From Spodoptera frugiperda (Eukaryota; Arthropoda; Insecta; Lepidoptera; Noctuidae): a stretch of 64,000 nucleotides of DNA. A program made the translations under genes and the position numbers. The notes beneath the pieces were generated by a model that saw only the letters and a program-made list of their open reading frames with translations, had not been told where the DNA came from and searched no databases. Location of the stretch: assembly GCF_023101765.2 (NCBI RefSeq), contig NC_064228.1:2656501-2720500 (forward strand), given 5' to 3'. Each line of letters starts with the position of its first letter. Position 1 is the first letter of the stretch. Shown piece after piece: positions 33,066 through 43,971 of the stretch.

Positions 33066-33141
33066 GGGCAGTGCAAGGGTTTAAAACTCCATACATGTAT
33101 GAAATCTGCATGGAGTTTCAAACTCTTGGATTGCTCTGTGC
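33066..33141 (+). ncRNA. Hairpin copy 11 (last)
   Basis: Consensus stem, loop TATGAAATC. Followed by a unique AT-rich region that runs to the AATAAA at 33450. Confidence 0.6.
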
Positions 33142-33449
33142 AATATACAGAAGAGGAGTCGAAGATTATGTTGCGATGTCGTTGCATATATTTGAGTATT
33201 TTTTTATGAATTTGCAATTTAAATGTCGTATATGATGTTTTCGAAACATTAAGGTATTCTACTTTCTTTGTCTTCTAGAGTTAATTTATATGTGTCTTAA
33301 AATTTTAAAAATGTGTTTGTTAATTAATATAATCTGTATTTCCATTTAGTTTGTAGTCTTTTGTATTGTATTTTGTATTCTTTATTGAGTATTCCGTGTT
33401 CATCTCATGTTTAAGTATTTTGATTGTAAACAACTATTGGTGGTCTTTA

Positions 33450-33455
33450 AATAAA
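33450..33455 (+). terminator. Candidate poly(A) signal of the hairpin-array transcript
   Basis: AATAAA about 310 nt after the last hairpin, at the end of a TG/T-rich AT-rich stretch. It would close the host transcript. Confidence 0.35.
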
Positions 33456-33844
33456 CAACATACTGTCATCTAATATTTTTATTAAAACATTCCTTTTCTT
33501 AGTCTGTAGACCTATCTTTACTTAGGTAATTGAGGGATCAATAAAATACGGTTCTTTCTTTGTTTTTGGAATCGATTCGGTTCAGCATTCGTTCGGGATG
33601 AATTGAAATATTATGTAAATGGGTGATCCAGTTATTATTTTGGTGGAGCCTCAAAAGAAATTTATTGAGTCTGTGTTTTTTCGAAGGATAATAATATTCG
33701 CAAAGGTGTTTGCTTTTCGTCTAGTAGAGCTTGATAGAGATGGATTTTGTCTTAGAATATGGTTAAAGGTTTTATTATCTTTTATCTGGATTAGTCAAGA
33801 AAGTATTATTGCGTTAAATGACAAGATCCTTGAGTATAATAATT

Positions 33845-33960
33845 TTTTAACTAAAAATCACCGTTTACTTACATTAATATAGAAAAGCTCTACTAGTTTC
33901 GAGTCACAAAGGTTCATCATAAGTAGCGTATGCAGACGCGACGACAAACATATCTCTTCT
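33845..33960. repeat. Family D repeat
   Basis: AACTAAAAATCACCGTTTAC ... TAGTTTCGAGTCACAAAGG ... GCAGACGCGACGAC. It truncates the open frame that begins at 33619. Confidence 0.5.
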
Positions 33961-34061
33961 CTTTCCACGAGCGATGCTTATCACCCATTATGAATTGATC
34001 CATCTGTTCATTTATCCTGTATTCCTATATAAAACATTATAAAATCTTATTAATATATCGT

Positions 34062-35057
34062 AAGTGACCCGGTTGTGGCCACTTTAAGAATTTTGTCGAC
34101 TTTGAGGCTTTCTTAACTTATAGTTTTTGTTATCACGAACATATTTCTTGTAAAAAGTCATTTAACATGTATTAATCTTGCCTAAGAAAACCCTTTTTTT
34201 AAAGAACGTCCAATAGAAAAATAACTGTATAAAAAAGAAAAAAAAAGGGTGTTTGTGCCATTTTTGGCCAGATTCGTGCCATTTCTGGCCACGGTCGTGT
34301 GCCAGTTCTGGCCATCAATAAATACAATAAAAGTAATCAAAATTTATTAATTAAATTTGAAATTTTAGAAACAATGGTTTTCATTTAGTCTGGAAAATAT
34401 GAAATATTATTACTTCACTTGAATTTAACTTACAAATAAAGAGATCAACATTTATATGACGTTGGTAAAAGCTGCAAAGTAAACTGACCTCCCTTTGTGT
34501 GAAGGCAATTTATTGCATCTCTAAAAATGAAAAATATGTATTTGTTGATATGTAAAGCCAAGGAAAAATAATAATAAATTACGATAAATGACTAGAAGTG
34601 GGACGTTTATGTACAAAAGTTTTGGCCAGCCGTGTGGCCAAAGATGGAGAAATTCATAATTTTGTCTCCATTAGTGGCCACCTTCTAATAATACCACTTC
34701 AGAAACATATGGCGACAAAATAACTTTAGTTCCACTTAGACAATATATTCTTCATGTAGTATTAACATAAACATCCAAACATTAAGCAAAGATTAAAAAA
34801 ATAAAAACCAAATCCTCACCCGCTCGCCTTAGCCTTTTTGTTAAGATCTTAACAATTTCACCCTCAACTAAAAATAATGACTTATTGCATCGAAGTGAAG
34901 TTTGACACATCAAAGCTGCCAACGGTATCAGTGTCTCCAATATTCAATATTTTAAATACTGTACATCACAGAGTAATTTATTTGTCCATGCCTTAGTTAT
35001 AAATATTTGAAGGCCCAAGTGGCCACAAAGGGGTCGATGGCCACAACCGGGTCACTT
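34062..35057. mobile_element. 996-bp element with perfect 19-bp TIRs
   Basis: AAGTGACCCGGTTGTGGCC at 34062-34080 and its exact reverse complement at 35039-35057. Just inside both ends are repeated TGGCCA / GTGCCATTT-TGGCC motifs, likely subterminal protein-binding repeats. No transposase frame. A target-site duplication could not be defined. Confidence 0.7.
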
Positions 35058-35572
35058 GCCCTAATAAATGCGAAAGTTTGTGAGTTTGTGTGAACGTTTG
35101 ATAATTAATCACGTCAAAACAGCTGAAGGCATCAGAATGAAATTAACAATAAGGGTAGATTTCTATAATACGCGCGTAGCCTCTGGCAGAAACTAGTATA
35201 ATATACAGAAAACTATGTCACTATAACTAATACGTAGGTTATCTAACAATATAGATTAGTAGGATTATGTTAAAACGACAATCCCGTTGATGGATATCAC
35301 ATGTATGGCGCAAATGATATTTTGATGGACCTTTCCTATTAAATTAAGGGTAATTTGTTTTGAAGGGCATCGTAATAACCATTTACGTACACTCCACAAT
35401 GAAGGTTACAATATTGTCTGTATACAAATTCTATGGCTAGCCGTTCCGATTACATTGATTTTTTTAGCTAATTATGAGTATGATGGGTGGTAATGGGCTT
35501 GAGGTAGTCAAAATTCATTAATTTGTAACTTAATTCATCATCATCATCAACATCATCATTATCTGGTGATGA

Positions 35573-35774
35573 TATGATGATTCATATTAACCACATGACG
35601 TCCATTACTGAACATAGGCCTCCCCCAATGACTTCACCGGATTCAGTGTTTCCTAACAAATACAACTTGAGCGCCTTCAAGTCTCGAGTGAATAGGTTAC
35701 TCATAAGTAGGCGTACTTCATCGTCGGCCACATTATCGCTTACCACCAGGCGAGATGGACAAACGCCATCCTAA
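35573..35774 (+). pseudogene. LINE tail plus reverse-transcriptase C-terminal fragment
   Basis: Begins with a family G tail (ACATAGGCCTCCCCCAATGA). It then reads DSVFPNKYNLSAFKSRVNRL, the same ORF2 C-terminal type as at 24.1 kb, on the plus strand. Confidence 0.5.
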
Positions 35775-36214
35775 AAAGTATAAAAAAATAGACTTAATAC
35801 AGATTATTACTGATTTCAGTCATGACCTTTATAAATAATAAATATCTAAAAATAGATTTATGGCTACCTTTAAGTACGTTCATAAATTATTTATCAGCTG
35901 TTTGGCTCAATAAAACTTTTATTTCTGTGGCTGCTATTGTTTATTGTACATTATAAAGAAGTTTAGTGCCATTTTGTGTACAGCTAGCAGTAAACTTTTG
36001 TTTTGGACAACGTACAATGTATATTTATGGCTACTGAAGAGGATACTGCTAGTATATTTTAATTTTGGTATTGTAACATTACATAGTTATTCATTTTTAT
36101 CTTTTAAGTGTAGCCATTAACCACAAACTTAAATAAAAATGGGGTCCTTAGGGAAACTGAACAAAAAGGGGAAACTGGCACAATATAAGATATTCTAAAA
36201 TTATCAACGACGGA

Positions 36215-36475
36215 TTTAATGGGAGGTAGTGGTGGTAGTGTTTGAAGATTACAATAATTAATTAAAGTTAATTAAAGTAAACATTGACTCTACTCTGCGT
36301 ATGCACGGGGTTCACAAATACGCATGATGTGTCGCTTCGTCAATGAAAACAATTGCTATCGATTGACAGAAACATTGAAAGAGTATCTTATTAAAAAAAA
36401 ACTCATAATCAGTCCTTTAGGTAGGTATATTTTACTATTGCAATCTTCAAACACACAACACTACCTCTCATTAAA
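36215..36475. mobile_element. MITE with ~40-bp TIRs
   Basis: The left end, TTTAATGGGAGGTAGTGGTG, and a long match through GTTTGAAGATT are mirrored at 36437-36475 with a few mismatches. No coding capacity. Confidence 0.6.
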
Positions 36476-36734
36476 GTCGTGGCAGATACTTATGTAAACT
36501 CCCTAAAGATATACATTTTATTTATATAAACGCCTAAAAATTAACGTTTCAATGACGTCCTTTTAATAAAAACCTTAATAAAAAATCTTTAAACATGGTG
36601 TACTTTGATCTACAGAAAAGTAATCCAACCATCGATCGGTGTTCATAAAGGAATACAGATTAAAAAATCACCTTTGACAATGACGCTCGGTGATTGAACC
36701 GACGACAAAGGCAAAGACAACAGCCATTCAGCCT

Positions 36735-36785
36735 TATTTGACGTCATACAGCCAATACGTCATTTGTGCTGACGTCACAAACCGT
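36735..36785. promoter_or_regulatory. Cluster of CRE-like sites
   Basis: TTGACGTCATA, ATACGTCAT and TGACGTCAC within about 45 bp. No gene is visible nearby, so function is unknown. Confidence 0.3.
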
Positions 36786-37764
36786 TTAAATTCCACCACG
36801 TTCTGTGACGAAAATTCCCAATTTAGCGGCAACAGCGGCCATTTTAAATATAGGTATCAATTAAAATGAAAAGTGCTATTTGCGATCGGCCTGAATTATT
36901 TATTTGTGGTCGCTTTATTTTTGACTTTAGTGGTCTAATTGTGGACTAATGGGTCATTAAAATAAGAATTTGTAATTAGATACTTGGGTTACCTAATGAT
37001 TTGCTTTTGTTTAATGGTAGAAATCTTTATTGTTTGAATACCTACTGAGAATTAGATTTTGGGGACGGAAAAATATATTCAATATTTAATTGTGTTGGAA
37101 AAGAACTCACGTCTTCCTGAAACAATAATTAATGTAATTAACCAATGGTCATCAATTTCTTCATTTATGTTTTATCTAAAGTAAAGTAATATTAAGAACG
37201 ATTAATTCCTATAAATATAATGACTACATTTGCTAAACTATACTCATAAAACATAAAAAAACAGGTTGAATAACTTAAAATTTCCACCAGCCGGTTCTTA
37301 CGAAATTTCGTTACGGCTCGTGAATTCTTCGCGGGCTCGACAGACAGTGATCATAACGTGAATAATAAAAAATAATGTCTAAAACCTCTCCGGCACTCCC
37401 ACTCCTCCATTTTGGGTTGAGCCGTGCAAATGTGAACATTTCCATTTCGAGTCTTTTAACTCTTTTGTTTGTGATATTACGTTACATTATGTCTGTGTTA
37501 TTATGAAGTATCTAAGTAGAAATGTGTAGTGCTAGTTTTAGTTCATTAGATGTTTTTGCGTTGGATAGATGGCGTTACTGTTGAGTTTAATCTGCTGCGT
37601 AATATTTAAGTAAGTCCCGATTAAAATAGGTAAAATGTTTAACTGATCGAGTCTTAGTTTTATCGGTAAGAATTCTTTATGAGGTTAAGTGTATCTAATT
37701 GTAGTATGCGAGTTTGGGGACAGCGAGCACGAGTAGGTCGTCGACCAACCATCACAGATAAGTC

Positions 37765-37905
37765 CCAGGAAGACAAATGCCCGACTCGGAGCTGCGGTCT
37801 ACCTAGTGGGTTACCGAGGCTCCGACTCGAAGAGCAGGAATAGGAGCGGGCTTGTTTTTAGTCAGTAAGAGTTTGACACTCAATTTCGCCTCACCCAAAG
37901 AGGCA
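37765..37905 (+). repeat. Family B repeat
   Basis: CCCGACTCGGAGCTGCGGTC ... GGGCTTGTTTTTAGTCAGTA. Confidence 0.65.
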
Positions 37906-38470
37906 GAAGACTGGGAATTGGTAATTTCAAGACCGTAATAGTAAGTAAGACTAAGAATATAGCTTACAAAACGATAATTGAGATTCGCAATCAAGTACGC
38001 AACTAGTATACAAATGAGGCAACTACTATCAGTTATAATAAACCCGCCATTTATTCACCCAAACATTATCAAGCCGCACAATTAATTGAAAATTCAAAAC
38101 AGCACATTTTATAAGCACTCCAAACTCCAATATACATGTACCAAACACCAGTTCCATTAACTATTTCAAAATGTTCGGTTAATTGAAGTGAATGGTTACG
38201 GCAACCGCAGCGTGGGGTTGCCAACCGCTCGCTCGGTTATTCATGTTTATTACCCAACGCCAACCGTTTCATTACGCTGGCAACCCATTTTGTCCCGCGT
38301 AAATGTTTGACACTTCGGTTTGGGCGGTAAATTGCCTTATAATCTAAGGGTTAATTTGCTCGATTTGAGTTGGGTGAGCAAGAATAAAATAGTGCGGGGT
38401 CTGTATGCAACGTCACACCTTTTTACCCGACTGCGCCAGAAGGAGGGTTATGTTTTTATACTTGTAGGGG

Positions 38471-38642
38471 TAGATGGGGCCCAGTAGGGCTTATGTCTGA
38501 TCCGGAGCTGCGGACTACCTAGCATGCTTACCGAGGCTCCAGTTCGAAAGGCAGGAGTAGGAACGGGGTGGTTTTTAGTCAGTAAGAGTCTGACACTCCC
38601 TCTCGCCTTGCCCTGGCGAGAGAAGTCATTGGATGATTTTCC
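38471..38642 (+). repeat. Family B repeat
   Basis: TCTGATCCGGAGCTGCGGAC ... GAAGTCATTGGATGATTTTC. A family C scrap follows directly. Confidence 0.65.
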
Positions 38643-38891
38643 TAAGGCGTAGACAGAGGTGCCGATTACGGCTCGTATTTTTTTTCTGTTCTTTTTATCT
38701 GCAATCAGTCACCAGACTTTAATCAGATTTCTTCAGAGATTCTTGGAGTGTTTATGGATCAGGAAGCCATTGCCTCACTGTCCATTTAGAACACATGGTT
38801 TCTATTCAGTCTCTACGGCACGTAATGCCACTATACAATGTACACCCACTTTTCATTATTTCATTACGGGGTCTGTTTTTAGACAATAAAA

Positions 38892-39116
38892 CCTCGTATT
38901 CATGGTAAACATTTTGCTTAGCAACAGTTGATCAACGTTGTTGATGAATAGCGAGAATGCTGCTGGAAACTTTGTTTAAACTAATATAAACTGATGTTTT
39001 CGCTCGCCGGGCGTCAACTCTGCAGCATGGCGCGATCAACTCCGCAACATAAGTGTTGCCCGCAACATGTTTATGCAACCATGTTGCTAAACAAAATGTT
39101 TACTATGAATACAAGG
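38892..39116. mobile_element. MITE with ~37-bp TIRs
   Basis: CTCGTATTCATGGTAAACAT at the left, mirrored at 39079-39116. The centre has several CAACATGTTGC-like palindromic motifs. Confidence 0.6.
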
Positions 39117-39219
39117 CTTAACCTATTCCGTCATTTGAATCCAGACAAATGACTCAGCAGTTTGGCAAGGAAAAACTTGCAGTGTCATTGTTTTATAGGT
39201 ACCTACTTTAATTAGTACC

Positions 39220-39540
39220 GATAATAGGGATGATGACGGGGCATGAAAATTTAAAATCTATTTAGTCCGTCAGTTAGGTAATGAAAAAATATTAGACACG
39301 TATTTTTTCTATATTGTCATATAATATTAGATAAAAATACTCAGATAAAACGAATCAAATTATAGGAGTCAAATACGTCATTTCTATGCATAAATCGTAC
39401 CTAGAGGTGTCTTCACGCGATATTTCAAATCGATATATCTTCGAAAGTATTTGTTTACGTGAGAAAATAAAAAATACGTGTCTTATGTTTTAAAATATTC
39501 TATAAGACGGATATTAATATAAAAATTAGTCATCTACACT
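39220..39540. repeat. Family X repeat, inverted
   Basis: GGGATGATGACGGGGCATGA ... GGTGTCTTCACGCGATATTT ... TAAGACGGATATTAATAT; reverse complement of the 29.6-kb copy. Confidence 0.55.
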
Positions 39541-39924
39541 ATTATACCTATATAATTAGCTGTATTCAATGACAAGATAAATCTTAAAAATAGGAAACTA
39601 AACCTAACCTAATCTACAGCAAAACAGAAGTAAAAACCGACTTACAGAAACTTAGATTCATCCGGATTCTACTCGTCGTTAATGTAACTTTGTAAAGCAA
39701 AAGGTATCGGACGTGACCGAAGCAAATCGGGTTAGCACGAAACTTAGTTGAGGTTTCCTTGCTCTGGTTTTGTACTTCTAGTACTTTACGTCCAGGTAAA
39801 AGACATGTATGTACAGTCAACCATTTTACTAGAGTTTCGCTCTGTCTCAGTATAAACGTATTTTATAAGTTTTTCAAACAAAAACTCAAACTCAAATCAT
39901 TTATTGCATTCATGTGTACATCAT

Positions 39925-41556
39925 GGCGACTGTTCAGACGCGGCGACTGTTCAGACGCGGCGACTGTTCAGACGCGGCGACTGTTTAGACGTAGCTACGG
40001 TTGAGACGCGGCGACTGTTCAGACGCGGCGACTGTTCAGACGCGGCGACTGTTTAGACGTAGCTACGGTTGAGACGCGGCGACTGTTCAGACGCGGCGAC
40101 TGTTCAGACGCGGCGACTGTTTAGACGCAGCGACGGTTCAGACGCGGCGACTGTTCAGACGCTGCGACTGTTCAGACGCGGCGACTGTTCAGACGCGGCG
40201 ACTGTTCAGACGCGGCGACTGTTCAGACGCTGCGACTGTTCAGACGCGGCGACTGTTCAGACGCTGCGACTGTTCAGACGCGGCGACTGTTCAGACGCGG
40301 CGACTGTTTAGACGCGGCGACTGTTCAGCCGCGGCGATTGTTCAGACGCGGCGGCTGTTCAGACGCGGCGACTGTTTAGACGTAGCCACGGTTGAGACGC
40401 GGCGACTGTTCAGACGCGGCGACTGTTCAGATGCGGCGACTGTTTAGACGCAGCTACGGTTGAGACGCAGCGACTGTTCAGACGCTGGGACTGTTTAGAC
40501 GCAGCTACGGTTGAGACGCGGCGACTGTACAGACGCGGCGACTGTTCAGACGAGGCGACTGTTTAGACGCAGCTACGGTTGAGACGCGGCGACTGTTCAG
40601 ACGCTGGGACTGTTTAGACGCAGCTACGGTTGAGACGCGGCGACTGTTCAGACGCTGGGACTGTTTAGACGCAGCTACGGTTGAGACGCGGCGACTGTTC
40701 AGACGCTGGGACTGTTTAGACGCAGCTACGGTTGAGACGCGGCGACTGTTCAGACGCTGCGACTGTTCAGACGAGGCGACTGTTTAGACGCAGCTACGGT
40801 TGAGACGCGGCGACTGTTCAGACGCTGGGACTGTTTAGACGCAGCTACGGTTGAGACGCGGCGACTGTTCAGACGCTGGGACTGTTTAGACGCAGCTACG
40901 GTTGAGACGCGGCGACTGTTCAGACGCTGGGACTGTTTAGACGCAGCTACGGTTGAGACGTGGCGACTGTTCAGACGCGGCCGCTGTTCAGACGCCGGGA
41001 CTGTTTAGACGCAGCTACGGTTCAGACGCGGCGACTGTTCAGACGCGGCGACTGTTTAGACGTAGCTACGGTTGAGACGCGGCGACTGTTCAGACGCGGC
41101 GACTGTTCAGACGCAGTCACTGTTCAGACGCGGCGACTGTTTAGACGTAGCTACGGTTGAGACGCGGCGACTGTTCAGACGCGGCGACTGTTCAGACGCG
41201 GCGACTGTTTAGACGCAGCTACGGTTGAGACGCGGCGACTGTTCAGACGCGGCGACTGTTCAGACGCGGCGACTGTTTAGACGTAGCTACGGTTGAGACG
41301 CGGCGACTGTTCAGACGCGGCGACTGTTCAGACGCGGCGACTGTTCAGACGCGGCGACTGTTCAGACGCGGCGACTGTTTAGACGTAGCTACGGTTGAGA
41401 CGCGGCGACTGTTCAGACGCGGCGACTGTTCAGATGCGGCGACTGTTCAGACGCGGCTACGGTTGAAACGCGGCGACTATTCAGACGCGGCAACTGTTCA
41501 GACGCGGCGACTGTTCAGACGCAGCGACTAATCAGGCGCGGCGATTGTTAAGTCGC
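39925..41556. repeat. 17-bp minisatellite, 96 units
   Basis: The unit is GGCGACTGTTCAGACGC with two main variants, GGGACTGTTTAGACGC-type and AGCTACGGTTGAGACGC. The span of 1632 bp is exactly 96 x 17, and spot checks at 40588 and 40741 are in phase, so no net indel has accumulated. Around 40588-40960 the units form a 51-bp (three-unit) higher-order repeat. It is GC- and CpG-rich inside AT-rich DNA. Open frames across it (17-residue periodicity) are by-products of the repeat. Confidence 0.95.
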
Positions 41557-41679
41557 TGTGTACCATAAAAACGCTTCATTGCGAAGTAAATGACAAACAA
41601 TATCATAATATTAGTAAGGATTTCCCCCTCTTTAAACCAGATTTACATTTACATTGAAGTGATATGAGACCCGTAGAAG

Positions 41680-42680
41680 ATATCAGGTGGTGAACTACTA
41701 TGGACGTTTTTTTATGCTAACGAAACTGACTTACCTACAGAGGTAACGATGCAATCAATCGTTGCCCACATCCACTCGCCGAACCAATTAAAAACAAACA
41801 AGTCTATCCAATCAAATTAACGGACAGACAACTTTTCGTTTTTTATACTGCAAAGGTCAGAAAGCCAATTGTTTTTGTGTAATAGGTGCTATGTTATCTG
41901 TAGTTACTACGCAAATTGTATATGAGTCTAGGATCAGTTATTGCTACGGATTAGTTTTTATCATAAAGTATAAGGTTATTTACTAAATTAGCTACTACCT
42001 TGATAATTTAGTTAAGCATTGCCAATTTAACTTTTGGCAATGCTGCAAGTCAATTTTGGGAACTCCTACCTCTCGAGGCCCGAGGAAACGAATTGTTCGA
42101 CAGCTTATCAGTATAAATGTGTTAAAATCCCGTATAGGTACCATCGTAAAATGGCTAAATTGTGGATAAACATTTGTAGACTATATTTAAATCGATCAGC
42201 AGTGGACGTATTTCTAGTATGATGATGATATTTAAAGGATATTACGAGTAGAAAGCTTAAACAAATTATACATATCCTCAATCAGATTATTCAAAGTTCA
42301 ATCATTTTAGTTTTACATCTTAGGATTACGTTGTATTGAAATTGCGGGATTGACATATTGGATCTTATGAGACCCAAGGTAGTAAAGAGACATGAGTGGT
42401 GACAATACCGTAGCGTACTATTGTACTTCAATAATAGCCAATTGCATTTTTATGACTAACGAAACTGACTTACCTACAGCTGTAACGATGCAGGGGGTGA
42501 TCTGTAATTGTTGCCCACATCGTACTACGAAGCGTATTAACTCAATTAAAACAAAACATAGTACTAGTTTCATAAATCAAATTAACGGACAGACAATTAA
42601 TCCATGCTAAAAAATTTATATGCAAAGGTCCAACATTTAGCCATCGTTTTTGATGTAATGGTACCTATATAGCATTTCAT
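41680..42680. repeat. Diverged direct duplication
   Basis: 41715-41895 and 42450-42670 share CTAACGAAACTGACTTACCT, GTTGCCCACATC, TCAAATTAACGGACAGACAA and TGCAAAGGTC in the same order. About 725 bp apart. Confidence 0.6.
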
Positions 42681-43102
42681 TACTCATTTATACTGATAAA
42701 CTGAGATACGTATAGTTTGCGCCGGGCCTGGGTTTTTTTTGAGCATTCTCCTTTGTAATAATTTTTATCAACGACTAACTTTTATCTAGAAATTAGAAAT
42801 AATTTCTAGATAAATTCTAGTGTAGACAAAAAGTAACAATTACAATTTCACCAAAAAAATATATAAAAAAAATTGCTTGAACAACCCTAATCACTTAGGC
42901 ATATGGATAATAAATAGTTGCCAATTCTCAGACCTACTGAATGCGCATACAATTTGGTAACATTCGGTAAAGCCGTTTCGGAGGAGAATGGTAACTTACA
43001 TTTTGACACCATGGACACTCGAAACCCCAGAATTACCTAGTTGCGTTACCTAGTGAGTTTAAAATAGTATATCAGTACACAGTAAATAGTTAATTAGTAA
43101 TA

Positions 43103-43460
43103 CAGTCGGCGTCACAAAAATCGCACCTCTTTAAAAGTTTTCATTAGTAACCCTATTAATCAATGACATATGACTGTAAGGTATCTTGGCAATTCATTTA
43201 GGTTGAAGAATTCAATGGATTTGGTTTTTTGGATACCAGGGAATAAAAAACCAAATGCATTTGATTAAAAAGTTACATTTTATTTTATCAGCAAATAAGT
43301 CCTTAAAACAACTTAAAACCTAGTGTTACCCTCCCTAGCCCTGATCTGCTTCCATGCTTTCCTCATGGACGGCTATGTGACAACAGTCTCTTGAGGAATG
43401 TTATCCCATTCTGAATATTTTGACAACATTTTTTTAACGTTACGTGCTGATGAGATCTGT
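43103..43460 (-). pseudogene. Tc1-like transposon remnant (transposase C-terminus plus TIR)
   Basis: The minus strand reads a decayed Tc1-type C-terminus: EWDNIPQE...SMRKAWKQI...GNTRF then stop, with one internal stop. The right boundary is a Tc1-like inverted terminus, CAGTCGGCGTCACAAAAATC, at 43103 on the plus strand. The 5' part of the transposase is absent. Confidence 0.55.
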
Positions 43461-43552
43461 TGTGTTTAGGAATTCTAACTGTTGTTATTTAAAGGTCGTT
43501 ACGTACTTTCAATTGATACCAATATTAATAATCGTTGCCTCACACTAGTAAT

Positions 43553-43715
43553 CTCCTGTGTGGTGAGTGTTTACAAACATACAATTTCATATATACACAT
43601 AATACCCAGACCCAAAACAATAATTTGTGGATTACACAAAGAGTTGTTCCGTGCGGGTGTCAACCCGCGACACGTTGCGCGGCAGCCACTGCACCAACTG
43701 TGCAGTCAACACAGC
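43553..43715 (-). repeat. SINE family E
   Basis: Plus strand shows GTGGTGAGTGTTTACAAACA ... CAATAATTTGTGGATTACAC ... GCGACACGTTGCGCGGCAGC, the reverse complement of a tRNA-like head with B box. Confidence 0.6.
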
Positions 43716-43971
43716 ATACACATCTTGACATTAGGGATATTTACAGTATATGCTGAAATATACAGAATCTTGTTACATTTTATGCAATATCATGAATATC
43801 TCATTACTTATTTTGATGAAAATGCATCATTCTTGCAGCGTTCAGATAAATTAAATTATCATTGGATATGTTTCATACATTTTATATAAGGTTTTATAGA
43901 TGTGCAGTTAGCTCGAAAACTTGATATATATCTTATTTTTAAACGTTGCCCTTCACTTAGTTTTTCTCCAG

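Larger units (their letters stand above)
30666..33141 (+). ncRNA. Tandem array of 11 conserved RNA hairpins (candidate miRNA cluster or hpRNA locus)
   Basis: Eleven hairpins at 30666-30742, 30920-30997, 31157-31233, 31397-31473, 31595-31670, 31853-31930, 32042-32121, 32346-32421, 32575-32654, 32850-32926 and 33066-33141. The upper stem pairs GGGTTTAAAACTCCATACA with TGCATGGAGTTTCAAACTCT: 19 positions with two A-C mismatches and one G-U pair. The loop is 10-14 nt, then the 3' arm has a ~5-nt bulge, then a lower stem (GGGCAGTGCAA with TTGCTCTGTGCC). The 3' arm is identical in all copies for about 22 nt. The family is not recognised; it could be a known lepidopteran miRNA family. The strand is set by the downstream AATAAA and upstream acceptor, both plus strand. 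Confidence 0.7.
35775..37764. other. Mostly unassigned AT-rich sequence
   Basis: Holds the 36215-36475 MITE and the CRE cluster. No coding sequence supported. Confidence 0.3.

Noticed and set aside
30602..33235. Open frames across the hairpin array with a recurring VQGFKTPYMY...MEFQTLGLL peptide
   Set aside because: The peptide is kept only where loop lengths agree; loops of 10-14 nt shift the frame between copies and stops follow each unit. Variation preserves base pairing rather than codons, so RNA structure explains it.
33619..33882. 87-codon plus-strand frame just after the hairpin array
   Set aside because: Its last residues are encoded by a family D repeat and nothing in it is recognisable; a chance frame is the simpler explanation.
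39925..41556. CRISPR array or a repetitive protein gene
   Set aside because: The 17-bp units are contiguous without spacers, so it is not CRISPR. The 60-80-codon frames are forced by a 17-bp period and have no start, splice or composition support.
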